From assembly GCA_965216725.1 (NCBI GenBank), contig CBDCGI010000018.1:124001-188000 (forward strand): 64,000 nucleotides of DNA, in the 5' to 3' direction. Position numbers and translations under genes: made by a program. Of the stretch, positions 46,267 to 54,352 are shown in pieces; within the stretch, counting starts at the first letter, position 1, and the number at the start of each line of letters is the position of its first letter. The notes beneath the pieces were generated by a model. It did no database searches. It was not told the origin of the DNA and was given only the letters and a program-made list of their open reading frames with translations. This DNA comes from JACZUI01 sp965216725 (GTDB taxonomy: Bacteria; Actinomycetota; Acidimicrobiia; Spongiisociales; ZC4RG35).

Positions 46267-47042
46267 CTTCCCATCCACCTGGGGTTGCGTTTCTCCCGGA
46301 AGGCGCGCACCCCCTCCTCGAGGTCCTCGGAAGCCATCAAAACCGACTGAGCTTGTGCCTCCCAAGTCAGGGCATCGCTAAATCCTGACTCGAACGAGGC
46401 GTTGAGCATCTTTTTGATGAAGCTCTGCGCCAACGGTGCCCCTTCGACGAGCATCCCGGCGATTTCGGTGACGCGTTGGTCGAGTTCATCCGGTGATACC
46501 GATTCGAGCGCTAGGCCGATGGCAACCGCTTCGTCGGCTTCTACGAACCTTCCCGTCAACGCCAGCTCTTTGGCCCGTTGCAGTCCCACGATTCGAGGCA
46601 GCAGCCACGACCCGCCCGAGTCGAGGGCGAGACCCCGCTTCACGAAGATCTCCGCAAATCGCGCCCGGTCCGTGGCTACGACCAAATCACAAGCCAGGGC
46701 AAGATTCATTCCGGCGCCTACGGCAACACCGTCCACTGCTGCGATGGTGGGCTTCGACAATCGTGCAAGCCGGAGAGGGACTGAGCCCACAGTTTTCATT
46801 CGCCGGTGTCGATCCGAGACTCTTTCGCTGCCGTCGAATCGGGAGGACGTGAGATCGGCCCCGGAGCAGAAGTCGCCTCCTGACCCAGTGATCACGAGAA
46901 CCCTTTGATCCGAGGTCTCGAAACTCTCCATGGCGGCCAAGAGATCTTCCCAACCACGGGGCGGAATAGCGTTCTTGCGCCCGGGCCTGTTGAGTGTGAC
47001 CCAGCGCACCGATCCTCGGTCCCCGGTGAGCAGCCAATCCAT
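46263..47042 (-). CDS. Enoyl-CoA hydratase/isomerase family protein
   Basis: The 259-residue crotonase-fold protein has the oxyanion-hole segments GGDFCSGADL and AVDGVAVGAGMNLALACDLVVA. Crotonases hydrate, isomerise or cleave acyl-CoA thioesters. One catalytic Glu position in classical hydratases (in the region AEIFVKRGLALDSGG) appears as Asp/Gly-containing, so the exact reaction is open. It is coupled by ATGA to the GGT-like gene. Confidence 0.87.
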   Translation of the reverse strand: MDWLLTGDRGSVRWVTLNRPGRKNAIPPRGWEDLLAAMESFETSDQRVLVITGSGGDFCSGADLTSSRFDGSERVSDRHRRMKTVGSVPLRLARLSKPTIAAVDGVAVGAGMNLALACDLVVATDRARFAEIFVKRGLALDSGGSWLLPRIVGLQRAKELALTGRFVEADEAVAIGLALESVSPDELDQRVTEIAGMLVEGAPLAQSFIKKMLNASFESGFSDALTWEAQAQSVLMASEDLEEGVRAFREKRNPRWMGR

Positions 47043-47085
47043 GCGATGGAACGGTAGACGGGCGAGCCCCGGTTACCGTTATCGG

Positions 47086-47199
47086 ATGGGTTTCAACCCT
47101 TTTCGCGAGCCCAAGAACGATCCGATAGAGGTCATCGCGCTCATCGTCGGACTGGCCATCACACTCGGCCTCATCGCATGGGCGATCTTCTCGGGGTGA
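47086..47199 (+). CDS. Very small single-helix membrane protein
   Basis: The frame encodes 37 residues: a charged head (MGFNPFREPKNDPIE) followed by one strong hydrophobic helix (VIALIVGLAITLGLIAWAIF). It lies two bases before the GTG of the next small gene. A short conserved-looking membrane peptide of this type would be missed by most annotation. Support is compositional only, and no family is recognised. Confidence 0.5.
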   Translation: MGFNPFREPKNDPIEVIALIVGLAITLGLIAWAIFSG

Positions 47200-47201
47200 C
47201 C

Positions 47202-47393
47202 GTGTCCCCGGTTCAGCCCTACGCGGCCACCAAGGAGTACGTGTGCCCGGGTTGTGAGCTAACGATCCCGGCCGGAACGTTTCACCTCGTGGTCGTGCCC
47301 GATCATGAGGTCGACCTGCGGCGTCACTGGCATCAGGGGTGCTGGCACAAAGAGCTTCGCCGCAGACTGGGCGCTCAGGCGTCGCGCCGCTGA
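47202..47393 (+). CDS. Small zinc-ribbon-like protein
   Basis: The 63-residue protein from GTG 47202 has a CPGCELTIPAGTFH motif and a second His/Cys cluster RRHWHQGCWHKEL, which together could bind one zinc. I have the impression of similar small proteins (C-P-G-C ... RRHWHxxCW) in actinomycetes, of unknown role. An ATG at 47178 would overlap the upstream small gene. It overlaps the convergent ABC permease gene by 19 bases. Confidence 0.65.
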   Translation: MSPVQPYAATKEYVCPGCELTIPAGTFHLVVVPDHEVDLRRHWHQGCWHKELRRRLGAQASRR

Positions 47394-48139
47394 ATCCCGA
47401 GCCAGGTCAGGCCCAGCCCCAGGAGCGACCACCCAACGATTATCAAAACTGCGTGAAGGGTGCTCAGGCCGCCTCCAGGGATGAAAGCTGCGAAGAAACC
47501 GAAGTCGTCCACTTGGAAGAGACCGGTGGACGCCGCGGTGAGGGACACATTCTCGTACGGGCCCCAGAGGGCAAGGAGGCTCTCGACGAAGGAGAAGCCG
47601 ATGACTACACCTATCGCCGGGCCGATCGACCTCAGAATCGAGATGGCTCCCATCCCAAGAGACACCCAAGCGAGTTGGATCAGCCCAAGACTCCACCCGA
47701 TCTCCATCCATCCGTCCAAACCCGGCGACCCTTCGCCCGGAGAGACCACCGCCACCAGAGCTGCCCAGCCGCCCATGGCAAGCAACATGGCAAGCCAGGA
47801 CGCTATGACGAACACCACGAACCGGGCAACGATGTGAACGGTCTTGCGAGCGTCGCGGGTCAGGGTGGTTGCCCAAGCCGTGGTGCCGAACTCCCCACCC
47901 AGGAGCACGACAGCGAGAATCAGCCCGAACCAGGTCTGAGAGGCGATCTGCTGCGCACCTACCGTGTAGGCGGCGGGCTTCTCGAGGACCGGCACCTCTT
48001 CGGCGATCTCAGGTGCGATCTGACCAAAAGCCAGCAGGAAAAACGCTGCCAACCCGACAAACACCCCGAGGATCAGAACCATCATCGGATATAGACGTCG
48101 GCGGGACAGCTTGAGGTACTCGGCGTGCAGGAGGCTCAT
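47375..48139 (-). CDS. ABC-2 type transporter permease
   Basis: The 254-residue protein has about six hydrophobic helices (for example LYPMMVLILGVFVGLAAFFLL and FGLILAVVLLGGEFGTTAW) in the ABC-2 arrangement. It begins LLHAEYLKLSRRRLYPM, the amphipathic start typical of this family. With the ATPase upstream it would form an exporter; the substrate is unknown. The start overlaps the ATPase stop as ATGA. Confidence 0.86.
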   Translation of the reverse strand: MSLLHAEYLKLSRRRLYPMMVLILGVFVGLAAFFLLAFGQIAPEIAEEVPVLEKPAAYTVGAQQIASQTWFGLILAVVLLGGEFGTTAWATTLTRDARKTVHIVARFVVFVIASWLAMLLAMGGWAALVAVVSPGEGSPGLDGWMEIGWSLGLIQLAWVSLGMGAISILRSIGPAIGVVIGFSFVESLLALWGPYENVSLTAASTGLFQVDDFGFFAAFIPGGGLSTLHAVLIIVGWSLLGLGLTWLGIQRRDA

Positions 48140-49041
48140 TCGGTGCCACCCTCGGTCATGCCAAGGAAGACGGATTCCAACGTGCTCCGCGACGGTGCGA
48201 CCTCCTTAGGGAAAATCTCCTCCGCGGCGAGAACCCGAACGATTCGACTCCCGTCATCCTCGTCGACGTTCAAAGTTGCGCCCGACGCTGTGACCTGGAT
48301 CCCAGCGCCTCGAAGCACACGGATTGCAGCCTCCGGGTCTTCGACAATCACTTTGGTGCTCCCTCCGCCCAAGAGGCCCTGCAGGTCACCCTGGGCCACC
48401 AACCTGCCGCGATTGATGACCACGATGTAGTCGGCCAACGCCTCGATGTCGGCGAGGTCGTGGCTTGAAAACACAACCGTCCGTCCCTCAGCCGCGAGAT
48501 TGCGGAGCCTTGCCCGGAACGCCCTCTGACCGGCCGGATCCAGACCGTCCAGAGGTTCGTCGAGAATGAGAAGCTCAGGTTCCCCGAGCAAAGCCGCGGC
48601 CAGCGCCAGCCTCTGACGCATGCCTTTGGAATACTCGGTCACCTTGCGCGTGGCGTCCCCCTGCAACGAGACAAACTCCAGGAGATCGTCTATCCGGTCG
48701 TGCCCGAATCCGAGGGTGTCTGCTGCCACTGCGAGGTTCACACGTCCTGACAGCGCCTTGATCAGCCCTGGCTCCTCCACAATGGCCCCGATCTTCTTGG
48801 TGATGGTCTGCAACTCCCGTGGCACGCGATGGCCAAGAATCTCGACATCACCTTCTTTGAATCGAGTTAGACCCAGTAGCGACCGGAACGTCGTCGTCTT
48901 ACCGGCGCCGTTGGGCCCAAGGAACCCGGCCACCACGCCGGTCGGAATGGCGAAATCGAGGCCATCGAGGGCCCGAACCCGGCGGTAATCCTTCACCAGA
49001 CCCTCGACTTGGATTGCGGCGGGCGCCGCGGTGCCTGGCAT
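48136..49041 (-). CDS. ABC transporter ATP-binding protein
   Basis: The 301-residue ATPase has Walker A GPNGAGKTTT, the signature YSKGMRQRL (in place of LSGGQ), Walker B LLILDEPLDGLDP and the H-loop SSHD. It begins IQVEGLVKDYRRVRALDG, typical of ABC-2 exporters. I start it at ATG 49041 (PGTAAPAAIQ); an upstream ATG 49071 is also in frame and closer to yraN. Its stop overlaps the permease start. Confidence 0.92.
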   Translation of the reverse strand: MPGTAAPAAIQVEGLVKDYRRVRALDGLDFAIPTGVVAGFLGPNGAGKTTTFRSLLGLTRFKEGDVEILGHRVPRELQTITKKIGAIVEEPGLIKALSGRVNLAVAADTLGFGHDRIDDLLEFVSLQGDATRKVTEYSKGMRQRLALAAALLGEPELLILDEPLDGLDPAGQRAFRARLRNLAAEGRTVVFSSHDLADIEALADYIVVINRGRLVAQGDLQGLLGGGSTKVIVEDPEAAIRVLRGAGIQVTASGATLNVDEDDGSRIVRVLAAEEIFPKEVAPSRSTLESVFLGMTEGGTE

Positions 49042-49072
49042 CAGTGGGACGTTAGGAGACCCATGGATCAAC

Positions 49073-49396
49073 TCAAACCGCGTCAGGCAGCCAGTGAAAC
49101 TCGACCGCGTTGGGCGTCAATCCGATCCCCACGAGATCGACTCGCCCGATGCCCGCCAGGGCGGCCAGCCTGGCTACGTGACGTCTCTTGTGGTGCCCGA
49201 TAGCATCGATGGGATCACCACCGCCTCGCCGGGTCCGCACTTCGACGGCAACGATCTGAGACCCGTCGGTGCAGATCAGATCCAGTTCACCGCCCTCGAC
49301 GCTGAGGTTATGGACGAGTGTCTTGAGACCATGGCCGGCAAGCAAGGAGGCGGCCAGTCTCTCTCCGAGCCGGCCAGTTTCTGGGCGTTCGCTCAG
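49073..49396 (-). CDS. YraN/UPF0102 family endonuclease-like protein, probable CTG start
   Basis: The protein has the UPF0102 pattern: GRLGERLAASLLAGHGLKTL, ELDLICTDGSQIVAVEVRTRR (the PD-(D/E)xK-like core with Glu, Asp and EVR) and a C-terminal HWLP. Family members normally start only a few residues before the GRLGE segment. The only start codon there is CTG 49396, which overlaps the DUF2469 stop as CTGA and gives 107 residues. The upstream ATG/GTG frame would add 35 residues translated out of frame from DUF2469. The order DUF2469-yraN is conserved in actinomycetes. Confidence 0.82.
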   Translation of the reverse strand: MSERPETGRLGERLAASLLAGHGLKTLVHNLSVEGGELDLICTDGSQIVAVEVRTRRGGGDPIDAIGHHKRRHVARLAALAGIGRVDLVGIGLTPNAVEFHWLPDAV

Positions 49397-49689
49397 ATCG
49401 AGAGCTCTTGGCGCTCCAGTTCTTCGACGTTGACGTCCCTGAACGTCATCACTTTGACGCTTGCGAGAAATCTCGCCGGGCGGAACATGTCCCACACCCA
49501 TGCATCCTTCATCTCGACCTCGATGAAGACCGACCCATTGGCCTCTCGGACCCTGAGATCGACCTCGTTTGCCAGGTAGAACCGCCGCTCGGTCTCTACG
49601 ACATACCGGAACATCGGCAGTACGTCGTGATACTCCTTGTAGATCTTGAGCTCTACCTCGGTTTCGTAACGCTCGAGGTCCTCTTCCAT
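49393..49689 (-). CDS. DUF2469 family protein
   Basis: The 98-residue protein has the highly conserved DUF2469 core: EDLERYETEVELKIYKEYHDVL and a VVETERRFYLANEVDL segment, ending in VMTFRDVNVEELE-type residues. I start it at ATG 49689, with GAGGG upstream; a longer frame to 49734 is less likely. The family is actinomycete-specific and of unknown function. In many relatives rnhB lies just before it; here there is no room for rnhB between lepB and this gene. Confidence 0.9.
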   Translation of the reverse strand: MEEDLERYETEVELKIYKEYHDVLPMFRYVVETERRFYLANEVDLRVREANGSVFIEVEMKDAWVWDMFRPARFLASVKVMTFRDVNVEELERQELSI

Positions 49690-49770
49690 TGTTCCCTCTT
49701 CGACTCCGACTCCTCGGCGATCATATGACAGCATCCGTCCCTAAGTGGTCTATAGGACCACTACGACAAA

Positions 49771-50493
49771 TCACAGCCCGCCGAAGTCCGACAACGGCCA
49801 GATCTTGAGGAAGGCTTTGCCCACCAGATCGTCGCGATCGATCGGGCCGAAGCGACGACTGTCGAAGGAGGCGTTGCGGTTGTCGCCCATGACGAACACC
49901 TCATCCTCACCGATTTCGAAGGGTCCATCGTCCGGCATGAAAACGTTCGGCAGGTAAGGCTCGGCCAGGGGGGCGCCGTCGACATAGACCTGGTTATCCC
50001 TGATCTCCAGAGTCTCGCCGGGCAGACCGATCACCCTTTTGATCAAATCGTCCCGCCCCCTGGTTCTGACACCAATGGCCTCGAGGACCGATGCGATGAT
50101 CGCCTCTGGCAAAGACTGATCCTGCTCCGGCTCGCGGGGATCACGAAATACGACGATGTCGCCGCGCGCAGGGTCGCCGAGGTCGAAGGCGAGCTTGTTG
50201 ACCATCACCCTGTCGTCAACCTGGATTGTCGGAAGCATCGACTCGGATGGAATCCAAAAAGGTTGGACCAGGAAAGTCTTGATGACCACCGCGATGATGA
50301 GAGCAGTGACGAGCAGAATCGGGAGCTCTGTCCAAAAGGAACGCTTCCTCTTCTTCTTGCTCGAGTCTTCGGGTGACTCGTTTGAGTCCGTCGGGGCCCC
50401 GCCTCCGGCGAGGTGCCTGCCGGGTGCAGAGCTGCCCGGCCCGTATTGGTAAGGGTCTCCCGAGCCCGGGCGCGCCGCGTCGTCCCTACTCAG
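49771..50493 (-). CDS. lepB: Signal peptidase I, probable CTG start
   Basis: The enzyme removes signal peptides outside the membrane. Catalytic Ser85 is in PSESM, the Lys general base in LIKRVIGLPGE, and the VMGDNRNASFDSR box is present. Starting at the GTG 50289 would remove the membrane anchor. Reading upstream gives KKKRKRSFWTELPILLVTAL, an ideal anchor with positive charges inside, then a Gly/Pro/Ser-rich cytosolic stretch, to a CTG at 50493 that overlaps the rplS stop as CTGA. No ATG, GTG or TTG lies in that stretch. The result is 240 residues. Confidence 0.9.
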   Translation of the reverse strand: MSRDDAARPGSGDPYQYGPGSSAPGRHLAGGGAPTDSNESPEDSSKKKRKRSFWTELPILLVTALIIAVVIKTFLVQPFWIPSESMLPTIQVDDRVMVNKLAFDLGDPARGDIVVFRDPREPEQDQSLPEAIIASVLEAIGVRTRGRDDLIKRVIGLPGETLEIRDNQVYVDGAPLAEPYLPNVFMPDDGPFEIGEDEVFVMGDNRNASFDSRRFGPIDRDDLVGKAFLKIWPLSDFGGL

Positions 50494-50835
50494 TCGCGAA
50501 GCTCCTTGATGCGGGCCGACTTGCCGACCCGGTCCCGCAGGTAGTAGAGCTTTGAGCGACGGACGTCGCCTCGTCTCACGACCTCGATCTTGGCGATGAT
50601 CGGAGCATGAAGGGGGAAGACCCGCTCAACACCGACGCCCGAAACTCATCTTCCGCACCGTAAAGGAGGCACGACTGGATGTCCCGTTGCGGGCGATGAC
50701 CACACCTTCGAACACCTGAACTCGCTCCCGCCCGCCTTCAACCACGCGAACGTGGACCTTGACTGTGTCACCGGCGCGGAATTCGGGTATGTCGTCGCGG
50801 ACGTGCGCGCTCTCAATCAAGTGAAGATCGTTCAT
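50490..50835 (-). CDS. rplS: 50S ribosomal protein L19, interrupted by a single-base frameshift
   Basis: The first frame encodes NDLHLIESAHVRDDIPEFRAG... to VRKMSFG, then stops early as RRC. Dropping one C of the CCC run at 50638-50640 restores the frame: it continues GVGVERVFPLHAPIIAKIEV and ends RIKELRD at the TGA 50490-50492, giving a normal L19 of about 114 residues. L19 is essential for the 50S subunit, so a sequencing or assembly error is the simplest cause; a programmed +1 shift is the alternative. It lies between trmD and lepB as expected. Confidence 0.9.
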
Positions 50836-50892
50836 GGAAACTCCTAGAAAACGCCGGGTAGGACTAGATGTGTCCCGACTGAGGGAAGTGTA

Positions 50893-51576
50893 TCAGCTAT
50901 CTCCATCTTGGGCATCTTCCGCGAGATCTGGCCTTCTCTGCCGGGTCCGCTGGATTCTTTGGTCGCGCCGCCACTGCTCAATAGCAGCATGGTCCCCACT
51001 GAGCAGGATGTCCGGAACGGCCCACCCCTTGAATACGGCCGGACGGGTGTAGACCGGCTCCTCGAGGGTGTCGTCGCGAAAGGACTCGCTCGCAGTCGAT
51101 TCCGGGTTGCCGAGGACCCCGGCCAGCAGCCTGGCCACCCCTTCGATGGCCAGGGCCGCCACCGCTTCCCCGCCCGCGACGACGTAATCACCGGCCGAAA
51201 CCTCCTCGTCGACATGATTGTCAATCACTCTTTGGTCAACTCCCTCGTACCGCCCGCATAGGAGAGTCAGATCGTCCAGACCTGCCCATCGGTCTAGCGT
51301 CGACTGCGTCATTGGCGTCCCTGCAGGGGTGAAGAAGACCCGATGGGATTCGGCGAATTCACCCATGGCTTCATCGAGCGGCTCGACCATCATGACCATG
51401 CCCGCCCCGCCCCCGAAGGGGGCGTCGTCGAGTTGCCGATGCTTTCCGATTCCATAATCTCTGAGGTCGACCAGGTTGACCTCGAGTTGGCCGCCCTTGA
51501 TGGCCCTGCCCACAATGCTCACCCCAAGAGGCCCCTCGAAGTACTCGGGGAACATGGTCACCACGTTGATCCTCAT
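50893..51576 (-). CDS. trmD: tRNA (guanine37-N1)-methyltransferase
   Basis: The 227-residue SPOUT enzyme methylates G37 next to the anticodon. It starts at ATG 51576 (MRINVVTMFPEYFEGPLG) with AAGGAAAG upstream. The knot motif LLCGRYEGVDQRV and the DYVVAGGEAVA segment are clear, as is DDAPFGGGAGMVM early. It precedes rplS by 58 bases. The usual upstream neighbour rimM is about 2.8 kb away, separated by three inserted genes. Confidence 0.96.
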   Translation of the reverse strand: MRINVVTMFPEYFEGPLGVSIVGRAIKGGQLEVNLVDLRDYGIGKHRQLDDAPFGGGAGMVMMVEPLDEAMGEFAESHRVFFTPAGTPMTQSTLDRWAGLDDLTLLCGRYEGVDQRVIDNHVDEEVSAGDYVVAGGEAVAALAIEGVARLLAGVLGNPESTASESFRDDTLEEPVYTRPAVFKGWAVPDILLSGDHAAIEQWRRDQRIQRTRQRRPDLAEDAQDGDS

Positions 51577-51652
51577 GATGGCTTTCCTTGGGAAGAGAGC
51601 GTCATATGTGGCATGAACGCCGCATAGAACGCCCGAACCGTAGATTGGACTG

Positions 51653-52273
51653 ATGGTCTTACCCAACCCACTCGATGCCGTCTATGGGCGATTCGACCGG
51701 ATCACGCCTCAAGACGCTCGAGCCCTCCTCGACGGATTCGACTGTCGGTGGTGGATAAGCGGAGGTTGGGCAATCGAAGCCTTCACCGGCATTGCCCGTC
51801 CCCATGAGGACATCGACATCTCCATCGAGAGAGATTCACTCCCCGATTTGATTCGCCATTTTCTGGGCACGCACCACGTATGGGCCGCGGGCTCCGGGCA
51901 GATCAAGCCGCTGCTGAGGCCGGCCGATCCGCTCCCGGCTTGGGCGGGTCAAGTCTGGCTGAGAGAAGACGCCTCGTCTCCCTGGCTCGTCGACTTCCTG
52001 CTGAGCCCGATGGCGGAAGATGAGTGGATCTTCAAACGCGATCCGTTCGTGCATCTGCCGTTCGACACAGCGACATGGATAGATGACCAAGGGCTCCGAT
52101 ACGAACAGCCTGAGATCGCCATCCTCTACAAGGCAAAACACGATCGTGAAAAGGACCGAGAGGACCTAGCAGCGGCCCTCCTCTTGATGAGCAGCAAGCA
52201 AATCGGATGGCTGGCCGACAGCGTCCGGCGGGTTCATCCCGGACATCCCTGGATCGACCTACTACCTAATTGA
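51653..52273 (+). CDS. Nucleotidyltransferase-fold protein (aminoglycoside adenylyltransferase-like)
   Basis: The 206-residue protein has the nucleotidyltransferase core CRWWISGGWAIEAFTG and then HEDIDISIE, where the DxD acidic pair would bind metal. This arrangement resembles the AadB/LinB-type family and many uncharacterised relatives. There is no evidence for resistance. It lies on the plus strand between trmD and the convergent thiolase gene and overlaps the thiolase end by eight bases. Confidence 0.78.
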   Translation: MVLPNPLDAVYGRFDRITPQDARALLDGFDCRWWISGGWAIEAFTGIARPHEDIDISIERDSLPDLIRHFLGTHHVWAAGSGQIKPLLRPADPLPAWAGQVWLREDASSPWLVDFLLSPMAEDEWIFKRDPFVHLPFDTATWIDDQGLRYEQPEIAILYKAKHDREKDREDLAAALLLMSSKQIGWLADSVRRVHPGHPWIDLLPN

Positions 52274-53432
52274 GTCTTTCGATGATCATGGCCATGCCCT
52301 GGCCACCTCCCACGCACATCGCTTCGATGCCGAGAGTGCCGTCTAGAGCTCTGAGACCGTTGATCAGAGTGCCCATGATCCGGGCACCGGTCATGCCGAA
52401 AGGGTGGCCCAGGGCGATGGCACCACCGTGTGGGTTCAACTTCTCCAGGTCGAGGCTCAACTGATCGGCACTTGCCAATACTTGAGAAGCGAATGCCTCG
52501 TTGATCTCTACAACATCGATGTCGTCCAGCGTCATCTCCGCCTGTTCCAAGACCCGGGTGATCGCACCTACCGGCCCCATGCCCATGTACTCAGGCGCCA
52601 GACCGACGACCGATGAGGCCACGATCCTCGCCAAGGGGGCCAACTGCAGATCTTTGGCCCTTTGCTCCGACATCACGAGAACGGCAGCGGCCCCGTCGTT
52701 GAGCGGACATGCGTTTCCGGCGGTGATGACCCCGTCGGGCTTGAACACCGGAGGAAGCTCGGCGAGCTTCTCCAGGGTGGTGTTGGGCCGAGGACCGTCG
52801 TCGTCGACGATGGTTCGACCATCTGGAATCTCGATTGGCGTGATCTCCCATTCGAAGAAGCCGTTCTTCTGGGCTTCTACGGCCCGATCCTGGGAGCGCT
52901 TGGCGAATTCATCCATACGTTCCCTTGTGATCCCATATCGCTCGGCGACATTCTCCGCAGTCATCCCCATCGGGATGTAGACATCGTTTATGTAGTCGGA
53001 TCGGTCGCGGTCGGTGAACCGAGGATTGAGGTCCTCACTTTCCAGGGCTCTTCCGTACGTCCGGGTCACCGATTCCGCGCCCGCCGCCACATATGTGTCA
53101 CCTTCGCCTTGTCGAATCGCGTGGAAGGCCATGCGAATCGTTTGCAGAGAGGACGCACAAAACCGGTTGACCGTCGTGGCGGGAACCGTCTCCGGCATCC
53201 CCCCGAGCAATGATGCCGGCCGTGCGACGTTGTAGCCAGCCTCGTGATGAGTGAGGGCACAGCCGACCATGACATCCTCCACGCTGGAGCGGTCGACGTC
53301 GGGCACCCTCTCCATGACGGCGTTGATGGCGAAGCCGGCCAAATCGTCGGCTCGCACATCTACGAGCGAGCCTTTGTACGCCCTGCCAATGGGGGTTCGG
53401 GCGGTCGCCACGATCACGGCTTCGGGCATCAC
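52266..53432 (-). CDS. Acetyl-CoA C-acyltransferase (thiolase)
   Basis: The 388-residue thiolase has the acyl-accepting Cys in TTVNRFCASSLQT, the GHPFGMTGAR motif with catalytic His, and the second Cys in MCVGGGQGMAM. It begins EAVIVATARTPIG as usual. It could work in fatty acid oxidation or acetoacetyl-CoA formation; the sequence alone does not decide. It is divergent from the lipoprotein gene and interrupts the normally tight rimM-trmD order. Confidence 0.93.
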   Translation of the reverse strand: MMPEAVIVATARTPIGRAYKGSLVDVRADDLAGFAINAVMERVPDVDRSSVEDVMVGCALTHHEAGYNVARPASLLGGMPETVPATTVNRFCASSLQTIRMAFHAIRQGEGDTYVAAGAESVTRTYGRALESEDLNPRFTDRDRSDYINDVYIPMGMTAENVAERYGITRERMDEFAKRSQDRAVEAQKNGFFEWEITPIEIPDGRTIVDDDGPRPNTTLEKLAELPPVFKPDGVITAGNACPLNDGAAAVLVMSEQRAKDLQLAPLARIVASSVVGLAPEYMGMGPVGAITRVLEQAEMTLDDIDVVEINEAFASQVLASADQLSLDLEKLNPHGGAIALGHPFGMTGARIMGTLINGLRALDGTLGIEAMCVGGGQGMAMIIERLN

Positions 53433-53491
53433 GTCTCCCTGCGAATGTTGATTGCGAACTCAAATGTAGTGCCTGCCGTAGCCTGACAGAC

Positions 53492-54352
53492 ATGAGGAGA
53501 GAAGCCCAGGTAGCGGTCCTGGCCTTGGTCGTTGCCGCATGCGCCACTTCTGACGGAAGCGAAACGACCATCGTCCCATCGACCTCGACAACGGTCCCCT
53601 CGGACGTTTCGACGACGCCGCCGACGATCGAACCGGAATGCCCGGAGAGCGTGGACTTCGTAGAGGAAGGAAGGGTTCTCCGGTTCGACCAGCCAGAGTC
53701 GGACAGTTCCACAGTCGGACTGGTCGTGTGGGACCAATCCGAGGGCTGCGAGCGAATTGAGATCGGCTTCGAGACATTGCAGGGCGCGCCGGCGACCACC
53801 CCACCAAATGTGACGGTGCGATTCATGGAGAGCCTTCAGATTCTGCGGGTCGAAGTGAGCGCCGATGACACCATCATCATCGACCAGACCGTCGAAACGC
53901 CCCTGGTGGATCGAATGTTCGTGGTGAAGCGTCTCGATGCAGGGAGTTTCATTGACTTTCACCTGAATGTCCCGGTCCGGGCCCGAGCCAGAGTGTCCCA
54001 TTCGCCGGCCAAGATCACGATCGACTTACAGCCGGGAACACAGTCGTTCCTTGGCGTCGCCTCGGTGTCGAACACGGCCGTGATGATCACGCCGTTCGAC
54101 AACGGCATCGAGCCCAAGAACGTCGAGGTGTCCGGTTATGCGTTGGTGACTTCAGGAGAGGTGACCGTCCTGGCGACATCGGGGGGACGGGTGGTGGCTG
54201 AGGACACGATCGTGGTCTCCGGGAGCGCCAGTCGCTGGAGCGAGTATCAAACCCGTCTCGATGTGGAAGTCGGGGATACGACAGTCTTCGCCGGTGAGCC
54301 CAACTCAGAGGGCCGACTGGAAGGTGTCACCGTGGGGATTCAGGTCCGCTGA
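53492..54352 (+). CDS. Lipoprotein with Gmad2-like C-terminal domain
   Basis: The 286-residue protein has a lipobox VVAAC near residue 17, a Ser/Thr/Pro-rich linker (about 20-48), an AMIN-like beta domain in the middle, and a C-terminal Ig-like domain (NVEVSGYALVTSGEVTVL, then VFAGEPNSEGRLEGVTVGI) resembling Gmad2. Gmad2 domains occur in surface lipoproteins and spore-germination proteins. The role is unknown. It is convergent with rimM, overlapping it by 26 bases. Confidence 0.75.
   Translation: MRREAQVAVLALVVAACATSDGSETTIVPSTSTTVPSDVSTTPPTIEPECPESVDFVEEGRVLRFDQPESDSSTVGLVVWDQSEGCERIEIGFETLQGAPATTPPNVTVRFMESLQILRVEVSADDTIIIDQTVETPLVDRMFVVKRLDAGSFIDFHLNVPVRARARVSHSPAKITIDLQPGTQSFLGVASVSNTAVMITPFDNGIEPKNVEVSGYALVTSGEVTVLATSGGRVVAEDTIVVSGSASRWSEYQTRLDVEVGDTTVFAGEPNSEGRLEGVTVGIQVR

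Noticed and set aside
50626..50835. A genuinely truncated 69-residue L19
   Set aside because: The second half is intact in the next frame right up to the expected stop; loss of half of L19 is not plausible.
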